This document shows, piece by piece, positions 9,171-17,535 of a stretch of DNA of 64,000 bases. Each line of letters begins with the position of its first letter. Position 1 is the stretch's first letter. The position numbers were made by a program, and so were the translations under genes. Source of the stretch: Cellvibrio sp. UBA7671 (lineage in GTDB: Bacteria > Pseudomonadota > Gammaproteobacteria > Pseudomonadales > Cellvibrionaceae); assembly GCA_002483145.1 (NCBI GenBank), contig DLHJ01000019.1, forward strand, positions 1-64,000. The letters run 5' to 3'. The notes under the pieces were generated by a model, which made no database searches, was not told the DNA's origin, and saw nothing but the letters and a program-made list of their open reading frames with translations.

Positions 9171-10355
9171 TTATTTCGGCAGGGTCCAACGCATAGGTAC
9201 CGTAAACTCAAATCGCGAGCCCGCTATTTCTGCCGGTAAAGCGGGGAAAGGTGCTGAGCGTTTTATCGCTTCAAGGGCTTCTTTATTTAGCATATCAAAC
9301 TTGCTGGTTTCCAAAATGTTGGTGCTGAGAACAGTGCCTTCACGATCGATAACGATAGCAACACGCACGCTCCCTTCCTGATCTCGATCCAATGCGCGTT
9401 GCGGATATTTGGTTTTGCCGCGGATTTTTTTGATGACATCAGATACATAAAACTGACGAGCCAACAGACTTTGTGCCGTTAGTGCCGGGCCTTCTTCCTC
9501 TTCTTCCTCAACTTTTGCAGCAGCAACCGCCACTGGTTTAGCAGGTGTGCTAGCAGCGGCGGCTGTAACAGGCGCAGGCTTTTCTGCTTGTGGCGCAGGA
9601 ACTGGAATATCCAAGGCTGGTTTTTCAAGCGCGGGAACCTCCAATTTTGGCAGCTCGGTTTTTGCTATCGTTGCCACCTCGACTTTCGCGTTGACTGAAG
9701 ATTTGGATGATGAAGCTGCTGCTGTTTTTACTTCGACTTGAGCGCCAGTCCAGGTTTTAACCTCTGCTGTGCGCGCAGCCGCTGGTGATATCGCGCTGAA
9801 GCGGCTACGTAAACCTGCATCAACATCGCCCACTTTAAGAAGGCTATCGCGGTAATCGGATGAGAGTGGAATTTTGCCAATCCAGGTTGATAACAGCATA
9901 GAAAAAAAGGCGTTGTCATCAATGTTGCCCAGCAGCACACCATTCACTGCAATATCGACGCCCTTGCCGGGATTATTAATAAAGCTGATGAAATCATCTT
10001 TTAGAAAACGGCCTTTAAACAAACCATCAAACTTCACCATGTTATCGGCTTGTGCAGTGAGCGCATCCGCTTTGCTGTTGACGGCCATGCCTTCAATCCA
10101 CATGCGGCTGAAGCGGCGAGTCGTTAACCCATCAGGTGCCACTATTTTCAGTTCCATGCGCATCGGCTGGACATTATTCATAAGAGTATCGGGATCATTG
10201 CTGAGCGACTCAGAGTAGAGTGCGCCGATAAACACTTCCCGGCCTAATTCCTGATGTACGCCAATACCATTGAGCATGGGTTCAGCGCGAGTGAGTTGGC
10301 ATAACATTAATAGCGAGATACAGGTGAGAACTCGGAATAGATGGTTGAAGCGCAT
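9171..10355 (-). CDS. periplasmic chalcone-isomerase-like domain fused to a TonB C-terminal domain
   Basis: This 394-residue protein has three parts. An N-terminal signal sequence (about 1-25, ending LTRA) comes first. Residues 25-185 resemble the bacterial periplasmic chalcone-isomerase-like domain (NGIGVHQELGREVFIGALYSES, then FISFINNPGKGVDIAVNGVLLG). A long Ala/Pro/Lys linker with an EEEEEE-type acidic run follows (about 200-300). The C-terminal ~90 residues form a TonB C-terminal domain (YPQRALDRDQEGSVRVAIVI ... FEFTVPMRWTLPK). Family members with this TonB domain usually contact outer-membrane receptors. Here the anchor would be an uncleaved signal sequence if there is one, since the cysteine near residue 19 lacks a good lipobox. 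The start at 10355 follows a GAGAG-type ribosome site; the open frame extends to 10538 but adds unlikely residues. The domain calls are from memory of the families. Confidence 0.75.
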   Translation of the reverse strand: MRFNHLFRVLTCISLLMLCQLTRAEPMLNGIGVHQELGREVFIGALYSESLSNDPDTLMNNVQPMRMELKIVAPDGLTTRRFSRMWIEGMAVNSKADALTAQADNMVKFDGLFKGRFLKDDFISFINNPGKGVDIAVNGVLLGNIDDNAFFSMLLSTWIGKIPLSSDYRDSLLKVGDVDAGLRSRFSAISPAAARTAEVKTWTGAQVEVKTAAASSSKSSVNAKVEVATIAKTELPKLEVPALEKPALDIPVPAPQAEKPAPVTAAAASTPAKPVAVAAAKVEEEEEEGPALTAQSLLARQFYVSDVIKKIRGKTKYPQRALDRDQEGSVRVAIVIDREGTVLSTNILETSKFDMLNKEALEAIKRSAPFPALPAEIAGSRFEFTVPMRWTLPK

Positions 10356-10617
10356 AGTCTTACTACTCTCTATCTTTAGGGACTTTGTGGTTTTGGTTTG
10401 GTTTATCGTCCAGTGGTGTAGGCTGAATCTTATACGTTGTACGGGGATATAATATAGAAAAAAAGTGTTAGAGCGTACTTCAGAGATAATTTGACTATAG
10501 TTGTTATATAAATTTTCGGTAGTATCATGCCTATCCAAGGAGTTTTACGGCAGGATTAGTCACTCTGGTTTGATTCGTAGTGAATTAATGATAAAAAACA
10601 TATATACATACGGGTAG

Positions 10618-11307
10618 ATGATGGAAACGAAACCTCTGCACAAGGTACCGCGAGATACACTCGATCATTTATTATCGGGTATCCCCTTCTTCAAAGCAGT
10701 AAGGCAGCAGGATCTAAAACAGTTTGAGTTGTTACTGCAAGCCTCGCGGGTTGTCTCTTACCTACCTGGCGAAATTGTTTTGCAAAAAGGTGATACCGGT
10801 AATTGGCTCTATTTCTTGCTTAAAGGGAAACTGGCAGTTTATGTCGATCAGGCGTTACAAGGCGACCTTGTTAATTATGTTACGCCAGGTGAAGTGTTCG
10901 GTGATTTGGCACAGTTAATGGGACAGGCGCGAACGGCAACCGTAATTGCTGATGCTGCGGCAAAAGAATCTATGGTGCTGGCGTTGGATTTTAATGTGTT
11001 TGGCCCATTAAATTCAGTGAGCCCAATATCTCGGCAAACCAAACTTTCCTATTACCGCAATACTGCGCATAACTTGCGATGGAAGCTCGAAGTTTACCGG
11101 TCCCAGCATTTACAGCATGAGTTGGCCAATAAACATCGGCAAATAAAGCTGTATCTTGGTCCTAAAGATACGCATGAGGAGTTGGTGTCACTCCATGAGC
11201 AATCCCAGGCATTGGCATTGTTGCTGTTAGAGTGGAATAAAGAATTTGGTGTATTGTCTGCCGACACGCTCAATCAAAACCAGCATATCGTCGAACGTGA
11301 ATCCTAG
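10618..11307 (+). CDS. cyclic-nucleotide-binding-domain protein
   Basis: This 229-residue protein has a cNMP-binding beta-roll at about residues 20-125: SGIPFFKAVRQQDLKQFELL, then LPGEIVLQKGDTGNWLYFLLKGKLAVYV and a phosphate-binding-cassette-like segment PGEVFGDLAQLMGQARTATV. In place of the Crp-type helix-turn-helix, the C-terminal 90 residues are Gln/His/Leu-rich and helical (LEVYRSQHLQHELANKHRQ), perhaps a coiled coil. It is therefore likely a sensor or adaptor rather than a classical Crp regulator. The cassette lacks the canonical RS arginine-serine pair but has QARTATV, so ligand binding is plausible but not certain. A PilZ gene follows 96 bp downstream. Confidence 0.82.
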   Translation: MMETKPLHKVPRDTLDHLLSGIPFFKAVRQQDLKQFELLLQASRVVSYLPGEIVLQKGDTGNWLYFLLKGKLAVYVDQALQGDLVNYVTPGEVFGDLAQLMGQARTATVIADAAAKESMVLALDFNVFGPLNSVSPISRQTKLSYYRNTAHNLRWKLEVYRSQHLQHELANKHRQIKLYLGPKDTHEELVSLHEQSQALALLLLEWNKEFGVLSADTLNQNQHIVERES

Positions 11308-11403
11308 GCGTATTGATTGATCGCCCCCCGCCCTTGCGGCAAGAGTTTTTTCTACTGCTACACTTACTAAAATAACATTCCAATAATTAGTGTAGTAGCG
11401 GCA

Positions 11404-12078
11404 ATGAAATTTGAAGAGCTAAAACTCACCTATGGCTACCCATTACAGTTGCAAACTGCCACCTTGGCAGGGCAACCGGAGCGCTTTTCCTGTCGATTAA
11501 TTGGTTGTTTACCTGGACGCAGTATTTTGCTGTCAGTGCCCAAGCAGGCAGGTAAGCTGATCAAGTTCAGGGCAGGGCAAAAAATTGTAGTCCGCTTAAT
11601 GATCGATAATGGGATTGGCATTTTTGCCGGTATTGTTGAGAGCCAAACACAAGATCCCTATCCCATATTACATCTCAGTTATCCTGAAACAGTGACCTTC
11701 AAAGGCATTCGTGGTGCAACACGCGTTGCTGTTCGCGAAAAAATTGAAGTCACCAATATCAGTGTGGAAAGTAAAATTAAAGCCTCTGGATTTATCTCGG
11801 ACATGAGTATAAGCGGCACCCGGATAGAGTTGAGTGATGATATTGCTGAAATTGGCGATATTCTTGAGCTAAGGGCACAGGTAGATATACGCGATGTGAA
11901 AAGAGACCTGATATTAACGGGTGTGATTCGGTCGCGTGTTGATCCGACAGATAATCTCGGTGAAGGAGTATTGGTTAGCTACGGATTGGAGTTTACAAGT
12001 CAAACTGATGAGCATCGACTGGTAATGTACGCCTATGTATTTAACCAAATCGCGCTGCAGGAAAACTCAGTCCCATAA
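11404..12078 (+). CDS. PilZ-domain c-di-GMP-binding protein (YcgR-like)
   Basis: This 224-residue cytoplasmic protein has a YcgR-N-like beta-barrel (about residues 5-95) followed by a PilZ domain. The PilZ ligand motifs are present: RGATRVAVR near residue 100 (RxxxR) and DMSISGTRIE near 136-145 (D/NxSxxG). Such proteins bind c-di-GMP and act on flagella, pili or exopolysaccharide export. The target is not evident here. It lies downstream of the cNMP-binding gene on the same strand and ends at a bidirectional terminator. Confidence 0.9.
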   Translation: MKFEELKLTYGYPLQLQTATLAGQPERFSCRLIGCLPGRSILLSVPKQAGKLIKFRAGQKIVVRLMIDNGIGIFAGIVESQTQDPYPILHLSYPETVTFKGIRGATRVAVREKIEVTNISVESKIKASGFISDMSISGTRIELSDDIAEIGDILELRAQVDIRDVKRDLILTGVIRSRVDPTDNLGEGVLVSYGLEFTSQTDEHRLVMYAYVFNQIALQENSVP

Positions 12079-12093
12079 TTGTTGTTTGAGTAT

Positions 12094-12131
12094 CCAATAA
12101 AAAAGGCACCCGAAGGTGCCTTTTTTATTGG
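12094..12131. terminator. bidirectional intrinsic terminator
   Basis: The stem GGCACC (12105-12110), loop CGAA and GGTGCC (12115-12120) are flanked by AATAAAAAA and TTTTTTATT, so the structure works on both strands. It divides the PilZ gene from the convergent AlgP-like gene. Confidence 0.9.
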
Positions 12132-12142
12132 GGCGATAGCAA

Positions 12143-13048
12143 TTAAGCAGCGGCTACAGGAGCAGCAGCTTTTGGCTTGCGACCACGTTTAGCTGGTGCA
12201 GCACCGGCTGGCTTTTTAGCAGCAACTTTTTTCACAGCTGGTTTTTTGGCTGCCACAGCTTTCTTGGCTACTGGCTTTTTAGCTACAGCTTTTTTCGCAG
12301 CTGGTTTCTTAGCTACAGCTTTCTTCGCTGCTGGTTTTTTGGCAACTACAGCTTTCTTGGCGGCAGGCTTCTTAGCTGCAACTTTAGCTTTAGCTGCAGT
12401 TTTCTTGGCTGCAGCTTTAGCTTTAGCTGCGGCTTTCTTGGCAGCAACTTTAGCTTTAGCAGCAGCTTTCTTGGCTGCGGCTTTATTTTTCAAAGCAGCT
12501 TTCTTTGCAGCCGCTTTTGCTTTAACAGCTTGCTTCTTCGCAGCTATTTTCGCTTTAGCAGCAGCTTTCTTAGCAGCTAACTTGGCTTTAGCAGCAGCTT
12601 TTTTCTCAGCTACTTTACTTTTTGCAGCAGCTTTCTTAGCTGATGCTTTCAAGCGCTTGGCAACAGCCGCTTCTGCTTTTGCAACTGCTTTGTCGTGAGC
12701 GGCAGCAAGTTTAGCAGCAGCTTTTGCAGCGGCAGCTTCTTTCTTGGCAGAGGCAACAGCCGCTTTAGCAGCAGTAGCATCTTTCTTTGCTGCAGCAACA
12801 GCAGCTTTAGCTGCAGAAACTTGCTTAGCTGAGCCTGGGGTTTTCTTTTTAGCAGCAGCGGCCAATTTGCTTTGCGCGGCTTTCAATGCAGCAGTTGCTT
12901 TAGCAGCATCTTTTGCCAAACCAGCAACAGCTTTACCGGCATCAGCCGCTTGAGCTGCGCGAGCTTTTGCCAGTTGTGCTTTCAGTTGAGCCAATTGCTG
13001 TTCCAAACTTGCAACAGTATTAACAGCGGTTTGTTTACGTGCAGCCAT
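12143..13048 (-). CDS. AlgP-like, histone-H1-like Lys/Ala-rich protein
   Basis: This 301-residue, extremely basic and low-complexity protein resembles Pseudomonas AlgP (AlgR3) and eukaryotic histone H1 tails. Residues 1-70 contain a helical, heptad-like segment (VASLEQQLAQLKAQLAKARA). The rest is built from degenerate KKAAAKAK blocks that change near residue 225 to KKPAAKKAVAKKPA-type repeats, ending in KRGRKPKAAAPVAAA, an AT-hook-like GRKP. It likely binds DNA non-specifically and affects nucleoid structure. The start has a good ribosome site (AGGAAG). The repetitive DNA invites length changes by recombination, so repeat number may vary between strains. An Ala-rich reading frame on the opposite strand (12177-12698) is only its mirror. 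Confidence 0.88.
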   Translation of the reverse strand: MAARKQTAVNTVASLEQQLAQLKAQLAKARAAQAADAGKAVAGLAKDAAKATAALKAAQSKLAAAAKKKTPGSAKQVSAAKAAVAAAKKDATAAKAAVASAKKEAAAAKAAAKLAAAHDKAVAKAEAAVAKRLKASAKKAAAKSKVAEKKAAAKAKLAAKKAAAKAKIAAKKQAVKAKAAAKKAALKNKAAAKKAAAKAKVAAKKAAAKAKAAAKKTAAKAKVAAKKPAAKKAVVAKKPAAKKAVAKKPAAKKAVAKKPVAKKAVAAKKPAVKKVAAKKPAGAAPAKRGRKPKAAAPVAAA

Positions 13049-14762
13049 GGTGTGCTTCCTTTATAGTTTTCGACAAGTCGATAAATGGATTAAAAAGTAC
13101 AACATGTATAAGTTAAAACTTTATTAAAAAAATTCAAGTTTTTTGCGTTAAATAGTCAATAAAAATGCGTTTTTTTGATGATTTTTAGTAAAAAAATGTG
13201 TTTTTGTGAATTTTTCGGAAAGTTTTTCTATGAGTTACTCTCTGCGTTAGAAAAAACAAGCCATGCATCACTCGCTCTTTTTTGCCCTTTCAATGTCCAA
13301 AATTTATTTGGTTGCGATATTTTCAATCCATTTTTCAGGTTGTGTTTAGGTTGTGAATGGTTGTTTTGGTTTTGTCTGAAACTCTTTCCGGGTCTCGTTA
13401 ACGGTTGATTTAACGCATATCAATAATTCAAAGCCGGCGATTTTAGAAAATATAATAGTGATTACCGTCGTTTTTAGTCGCTCAATTGGTTTCCCTAACG
13501 CAGAGTATTGCCCTGTGCCCAATTCTGTTTTAGCGAGAGAGGATCTTTTGCGTATTGTTTTCGACGGTTTGTGTTGGCTGGATGGCGACAAAAAACAGCT
13601 GTTATGTAGAACAATACCCCACTCAACAGTATTTAGGATTGTTTAGGTGTGAGTGCGGGATGCTAGAGAAGCATTTACACCCATTTGCGTGCTAATTTTT
13701 CGTATAACCGCAATTGATCGAGGAGCAAGGTAAAAATGTTGTCGGATAGGCCACTTATGGCTAATAAGGCTTCAAGTCGTGCTCACGTGAGCGGAAGAAA
13801 TTGCCGATGTTAATGCTGCGTGTCAATTTTTAATGATCAGGATTGGTGTTTATCAATCTTTCTGCATCTGTAAATTGTGTTGCATGAGGGTATCGCCTGC
13901 ATTGACGGAGGATCGGTAATTTTATTTATCGCATGATGGGTTGAGTCCCTATGTTCGGCGCGGCGCCAGGAATAAGCCGGATTTTATTTGTTCTTTAAAG
14001 CAGTCGATGATTGAGTGATATACACGACTAATTCCAATTTTTTGACGCGGGCGAATAGGCACCTTGCAGCTAAAGGAAATATTGTCGTGCTTGGTGATTT
14101 ACTTTTCTTCGCAGTAAAAGCCTTAGTTGCTCCTCTGGTTTATCTACTGGACGTGAGTGCACTTAATGATGGGAGAAAAGTCAGGGTTAATGTTGAATGC
14201 CGGTATACAAAATATCTTTTTATGTTGAGCGTGTTGCTCAATTGCTCATGGAGCTGTTCTTGGTTTCCAGGGAGTAATATTGGAGCGAGTTGTTGGTTTG
14301 GATCAATCGCTTCAACGACAAGCAATGCATAAAATTGGTCGCAGTGGCGACGCAGGTTTGTATCGCAATCGGTGACGTGAATAAGTCTGGCGGTATCGTG
14401 TTTAGGTGTTACGCATCCGCTTATTTGGGTTTTGTATTGGAGTTATGTTTTTAGAGGTATGCCTGCGTGGCTACGCCGAAGGCATTCAGTGATTGGATTC
14501 AATCAGATTAGCTTGCAACGGATCAGCTGGATTCGTGCTTTGGTCCCGGCACATGACTGATTTTTGACACATGCGGAAAGATTTTGATGGGGCTTATGGT
14601 CTGGTCAATAATTGAGCATGCATTCTGGGTTGCCTGAATATTTCGCGTAAATTCCCAAAAGGGACAGGTAAAGGGTTGGTTTTTGTTTTGCCAAAACTGC
14701 TAGAATTGGCGTTTTACCACAGACTTACTATAACGTTCCAAATAACACGAGGAGTACCCGCA
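13049..14762. other. 1.7-kb region without a convincing gene
   Basis: No reading frame here looks protein-like. The longest (14015-14332, plus strand, GTG start) is Cys/Trp/Ser-rich in places and lacks a recognisable domain. The first 200 bp are very AT-rich and form the upstream region of the AlgP-like gene. I see a 12-bp palindrome GCTCACGTGAGC at 13781-13792. A two-step hairpin lies at 14459-14485 (ATGCCT/AGGCAT outside, GCGT/ACGC inside). A possible stem lies near 13645-13684 (GGTGT with ACACC, inner ATGCT/AGCAT). A promoter for exbD probably lies near 14675-14705 (TAGAAT as -10). The stretch could be a degraded gene or hold an untranslated RNA; I cannot tell which. Confidence 0.5.
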
Positions 14763-15188
14763 GTGAGCCGCAGACATAAAAGCCGTGCCGTCGATGATAC
14801 TAACGAGATTGACTTGACGCCGATGCTCGACGTGGTTTTCATCATGTTGATTTTCTTTATCGTGACCGCATCCTTTGTGAAAGAGGCTGGTATCAACCCC
14901 AACGTGCCGGAGCCGAACAATAACCCTCCACCAGAAGATGCCGAACCTAACATCCTGGTGCGCATCTCTGCAGACGATCAGATTTGGCTGATGGAGAAAG
15001 AAGGCGAGCGTCGCGTTGATGGTCGTGCTATTCGCTCAAATATCGAGCGTCTGCGTGCCGAGTTCCCCAAAGCTGCAGTGATTATCCAGGCAAGTGGTCG
15101 TGCTAATACCAGCACTTATGTCACCGTTGCAGATGCTGCGCGCGAAGCCAAAGCGCCTAACGTTGTTCTCGTGCCGACCGACAATTAA
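14763..15188 (+). CDS. exbD: ExbD/TolR-family proton-channel subunit
   Basis: ExbD couples the proton motive force to TonB-type energy transduction, with an ExbB/TolQ partner. The GTG at 14763 follows AGGAG by 8 nt and gives 141 residues. The single membrane helix contains the essential Asp: DLTPMLDVVFIMLIFFIVTA, with Asp23. A periplasmic domain follows (NILVRISADDQIWLMEKEG, then VIIQASGRANTSTYVTVADAA). The open frame extends to 14676 without family features. There is no exbB or tonB next to it, only the long gene-free stretch upstream. Its partner must be encoded elsewhere, and the TonB-domain protein at 9.2-10.4 kb is one possible associate. TolR cannot be excluded by sequence alone. Confidence 0.88.
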   Translation: MSRRHKSRAVDDTNEIDLTPMLDVVFIMLIFFIVTASFVKEAGINPNVPEPNNNPPPEDAEPNILVRISADDQIWLMEKEGERRVDGRAIRSNIERLRAEFPKAAVIIQASGRANTSTYVTVADAAREAKAPNVVLVPTDN

Positions 15189-15206
15189 TTAATCGGTACT
15201 TGGAAA

Positions 15207-15243
15207 TAAAAAAACCGCCTTGGAAACATGGCGGTTTTTTTAT
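15207..15243. terminator. bidirectional intrinsic terminator
   Basis: CCGCC (15215-15219) pairs with GGCGG (15230-15234). The flanking A-run and T-run extend the stem and provide U-tracts in both directions. It lies between exbD and the convergent YbaK-like gene. Confidence 0.88.
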
Positions 15244-15263
15244 GTCTGTGATTTGGTGGATGG

Positions 15264-15788
15264 TTATAGTTCGTATTCGTGGCGGATGTACTTTTTGGGC
15301 AGTGTGCTGTGCCGTGGACGTTCGGCGCTAAAGTGATCGTGGAGTTTGTCTTGCATGAGCTGGGCGAAGTCAGGTTGCTTTAAGCGGATCAGATGGCGGT
15401 GATCGCCAGCTTCTATATAAACTTCCTCAACCCCCATCAATTCTTCGTCCCATATCACATCTATACCGTATGCTTCACCTAATGCAGGTATAGCGCCTTC
15501 AGCGCAGTCTTTGAAGATTTCAGTTAGTTCCTCTTCTTCAACCAGCTCCATGTGCCGATCAAAAATTTGGTTCAGTGTGTGGCGGAGGATTTTATTGCGT
15601 GTGGGTAAGACACAAAGCGTGTAATGAAAATCTTCATCGCGTAACAGAACGCCTTTGGCAAGGCAGTGGTCGTCAATGCGTGCGACACGTGCGGTGTTGT
15701 ATGAACCTTCGCAGTAGTCATGTTCCAGCAGCGTGAAGTCGATTTGTTTTGCTTTTAGATATTTTTCTACAGTTGCAGCAACACCCAT
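15264..15788 (-). CDS. YbaK/ProX-domain aminoacyl-tRNA deacylase-like protein
   Basis: This 174-residue protein has the YbaK/aminoacyl-tRNA-synthetase-associated fold. Members hydrolyse mischarged tRNAs such as Ala- or Cys-tRNA(Pro). Family marks are the N-terminal VEKYLKAKQIDFTLLEHD, the conserved lysine in CLAKGVLLRD, and CAEGAIPALGEAYGIDVIWD, which corresponds to the GxxPPxG loop. The C-terminal ~40 residues, rich in His and Arg, extend past the domain. The ATG at 15788 has GGAGA 8 nt upstream and is preferred over the longer frame. It stands alone between two terminators. Substrate preference is unknown. Confidence 0.82.
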   Translation of the reverse strand: MGVAATVEKYLKAKQIDFTLLEHDYCEGSYNTARVARIDDHCLAKGVLLRDEDFHYTLCVLPTRNKILRHTLNQIFDRHMELVEEEELTEIFKDCAEGAIPALGEAYGIDVIWDEELMGVEEVYIEAGDHRHLIRLKQPDFAQLMQDKLHDHFSAERPRHSTLPKKYIRHEYEL

Positions 15789-16072
15789 ACAAATATCTCC
15801 TGTGGCGAAATGCGCAGAGAAAGGGTTAAACACTATTTGTTGGTTATGGCATCCATCACCGCTATCAAATACGTAAGCAATCCATAAATAGTTAAAAGGA
15901 TGGTTGATAAAACGTTTAGCAATTAACTTCTTGCTAATTGGAGTATAGGAAGGATTTTTACGAGCGGGGCAAGCGTTTTGGAATTAATCCTGATTTGTTA
16001 GAACGCTTTGTTGTGAGGCGGTAGCTCTAACTTTTTATTGGTAGTGAGGTTCTGCTTGTATATGCGCAATAA

Positions 16073-16105
16073 AACAAAAAGCCGCTATAAAAGCGGCTTT
16101 TTGTT
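16073..16105. terminator. intrinsic terminator of the aminotransferase gene
   Basis: GCCGCT (16081-16086) pairs with AGCGGC (16092-16097), with perfectly mirrored AACAAAAA and TTTTTGTT flanks. It follows the aminotransferase gene on the minus strand and is symmetric enough to act in both directions. Confidence 0.88.
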
Positions 16106-16125
16106 ATGTGGTATCTAATGTTTTA

Positions 16126-17409
16126 TTAGCTGAGGCTCGCGAGCTGTTGTTTTACTGATGCCAGTTTTACGCAGGTCACGAATACTTCCATCGCACCAAC
16201 GACTTCCGATACGGTAGGTACTGAAGGTGCGATACGAATATTACGATCTTCAGGGTCTTTACCATAGGGATAGGTAGCGCCTGCGGGCGTTAATTTCACA
16301 CCTGCTTCTGCTGCAAGGCGAACGGTTTCTTTTGCACAATTTTTGCGAGTATCAAAAGAAACGAAGTAGCCACCAACTGGTTTTTCCCATGCGCCTAAAT
16401 CGGTGCCTTCGAATGCTTTGCTCAATGCTGTGAGTACTGCATCAAAACGTGGATTCAAAAGTGCGGCGTGTTTGCCCATGTGTGCCATTAATGCTTCTTT
16501 GTTTGGCAGCAAACGGGTGTGGCGAATTTGGTTTACTTTGTCCGGGCCGATAGTGCAGCTGTTCAAAAACTTTTTGAAGCCAGCGAGGTTCGCAGCGCTA
16601 GCAGCAACAAAGGCGACACCAGACCCCGCATGAGTAATTTTTGAAGTCGATGCAAATTGCACAACTGAGTCTTCAGTGCCGTTGCGACGTGTTGCTTCGA
16701 GAATACTGGCAAGCTGCGGCGCATTGGCGGTTAAGTCGTGGACTGAATAAGCGTTATCCCAGAATACGCGGAAGTTAGCGCTGGCGATTTGGCCGAGTTT
16801 GGCGATACGCTCAACGGTTTCGTCGCTGTAGACCACACCCGTTGGGTTGGAGTACTTGGGAACACACCACATACCCTTGATGGATTTGTCCGCTTTGAGC
16901 AATGTTTCAACCGCGTCCATATCCGGGCCAGTTGAGGTCATCGGCACATTGATCATCTTGATGCCGAGTTGCTCGCACACGGTGTAGTGACGGTCATAAC
17001 CGGGAACCGGGCAGATGAATTTAACTTCACCTTCGTTTTTCCAAGCGCTTGACGCATCTTTGAGACCGAACTGATGAGCTGTCAGCATCATCTGGAACAT
17101 CAGGGTCAGACTAGAGCTCCCGCCTACCAACACGTTGGCTGGCTCAACACCCATGATGTTGGCGCCCAGTTGTTTGGCTTCGGGCAGGCCGTCGAGGCCG
17201 CCGTAGTTGCGGGTGTCGGTGCCGTCAGCGGCGATGTAGTTGCCCTTGAGCAGGCCATCAAGCTCATCCGACAGATTTAATTGCTCTGCCGAAGGCTTGC
17301 CACGGGTCAGGTCAAGATTGAGTTTTTTGGCGAGGATAGCCTGATATTGTTCAGTCAGTTGGCTTTCCCATTCGCGCAGTTGCGCTACAGATGCGTTATC
17401 CAGTTGCAA
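16126..17409 (-). CDS. type Ic aspartate aminotransferase (PLP-dependent)
   Basis: This 427-residue class I/II aminotransferase belongs to the family once labelled Aminotran_MocR. Its characterised members are aspartate aminotransferases exchanging amino groups between aspartate and 2-oxoglutarate. Visible marks are LDLTRGKPSAEQLNLSD near residue 32, the cofactor-phosphate loop GGSSSLT, PKYSNPTGVVYS (the NPTG substrate motif), DNAYSVHDL, and the PLP lysine in FASTSKITHAGSGVAF. The frame opens with TTG at 17407-17409 behind GAGG with good spacing, and no ATG lies near. It has no helix-turn-helix domain, so it is not a MocR regulator. Confidence 0.9.
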   Translation of the reverse strand: MQLDNASVAQLREWESQLTEQYQAILAKKLNLDLTRGKPSAEQLNLSDELDGLLKGNYIAADGTDTRNYGGLDGLPEAKQLGANIMGVEPANVLVGGSSSLTLMFQMMLTAHQFGLKDASSAWKNEGEVKFICPVPGYDRHYTVCEQLGIKMINVPMTSTGPDMDAVETLLKADKSIKGMWCVPKYSNPTGVVYSDETVERIAKLGQIASANFRVFWDNAYSVHDLTANAPQLASILEATRRNGTEDSVVQFASTSKITHAGSGVAFVAASAANLAGFKKFLNSCTIGPDKVNQIRHTRLLPNKEALMAHMGKHAALLNPRFDAVLTALSKAFEGTDLGAWEKPVGGYFVSFDTRKNCAKETVRLAAEAGVKLTPAGATYPYGKDPEDRNIRIAPSVPTVSEVVGAMEVFVTCVKLASVKQQLASLS

Positions 17410-17535
17410 GGTGATTACCTCATGGTGGTTGGCGGGATTCGTCTTAAGTTAGCAAGCTAAAGTTGGGCGCATTATACCCGCTCGCACTCCAATTGTTGTA
17501 GACAGTTTGGTGTAACTGCAGGCTTGGCAGGATGA

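Noticed and set aside
12177-12698. Plus-strand 173-residue Ala/Phe/Leu-rich frame opposite the AlgP-like gene
   Set aside because: It is the mirror of the Lys/Ala repeat codons; the minus-strand gene has a proper start and ribosome site.
14015-14332. 105-residue plus-strand frame in the gene-free region
   Set aside because: GTG start without a ribosome site, odd composition rich in Cys, Trp and Ser, and no domain. It could at most be remnant sequence.
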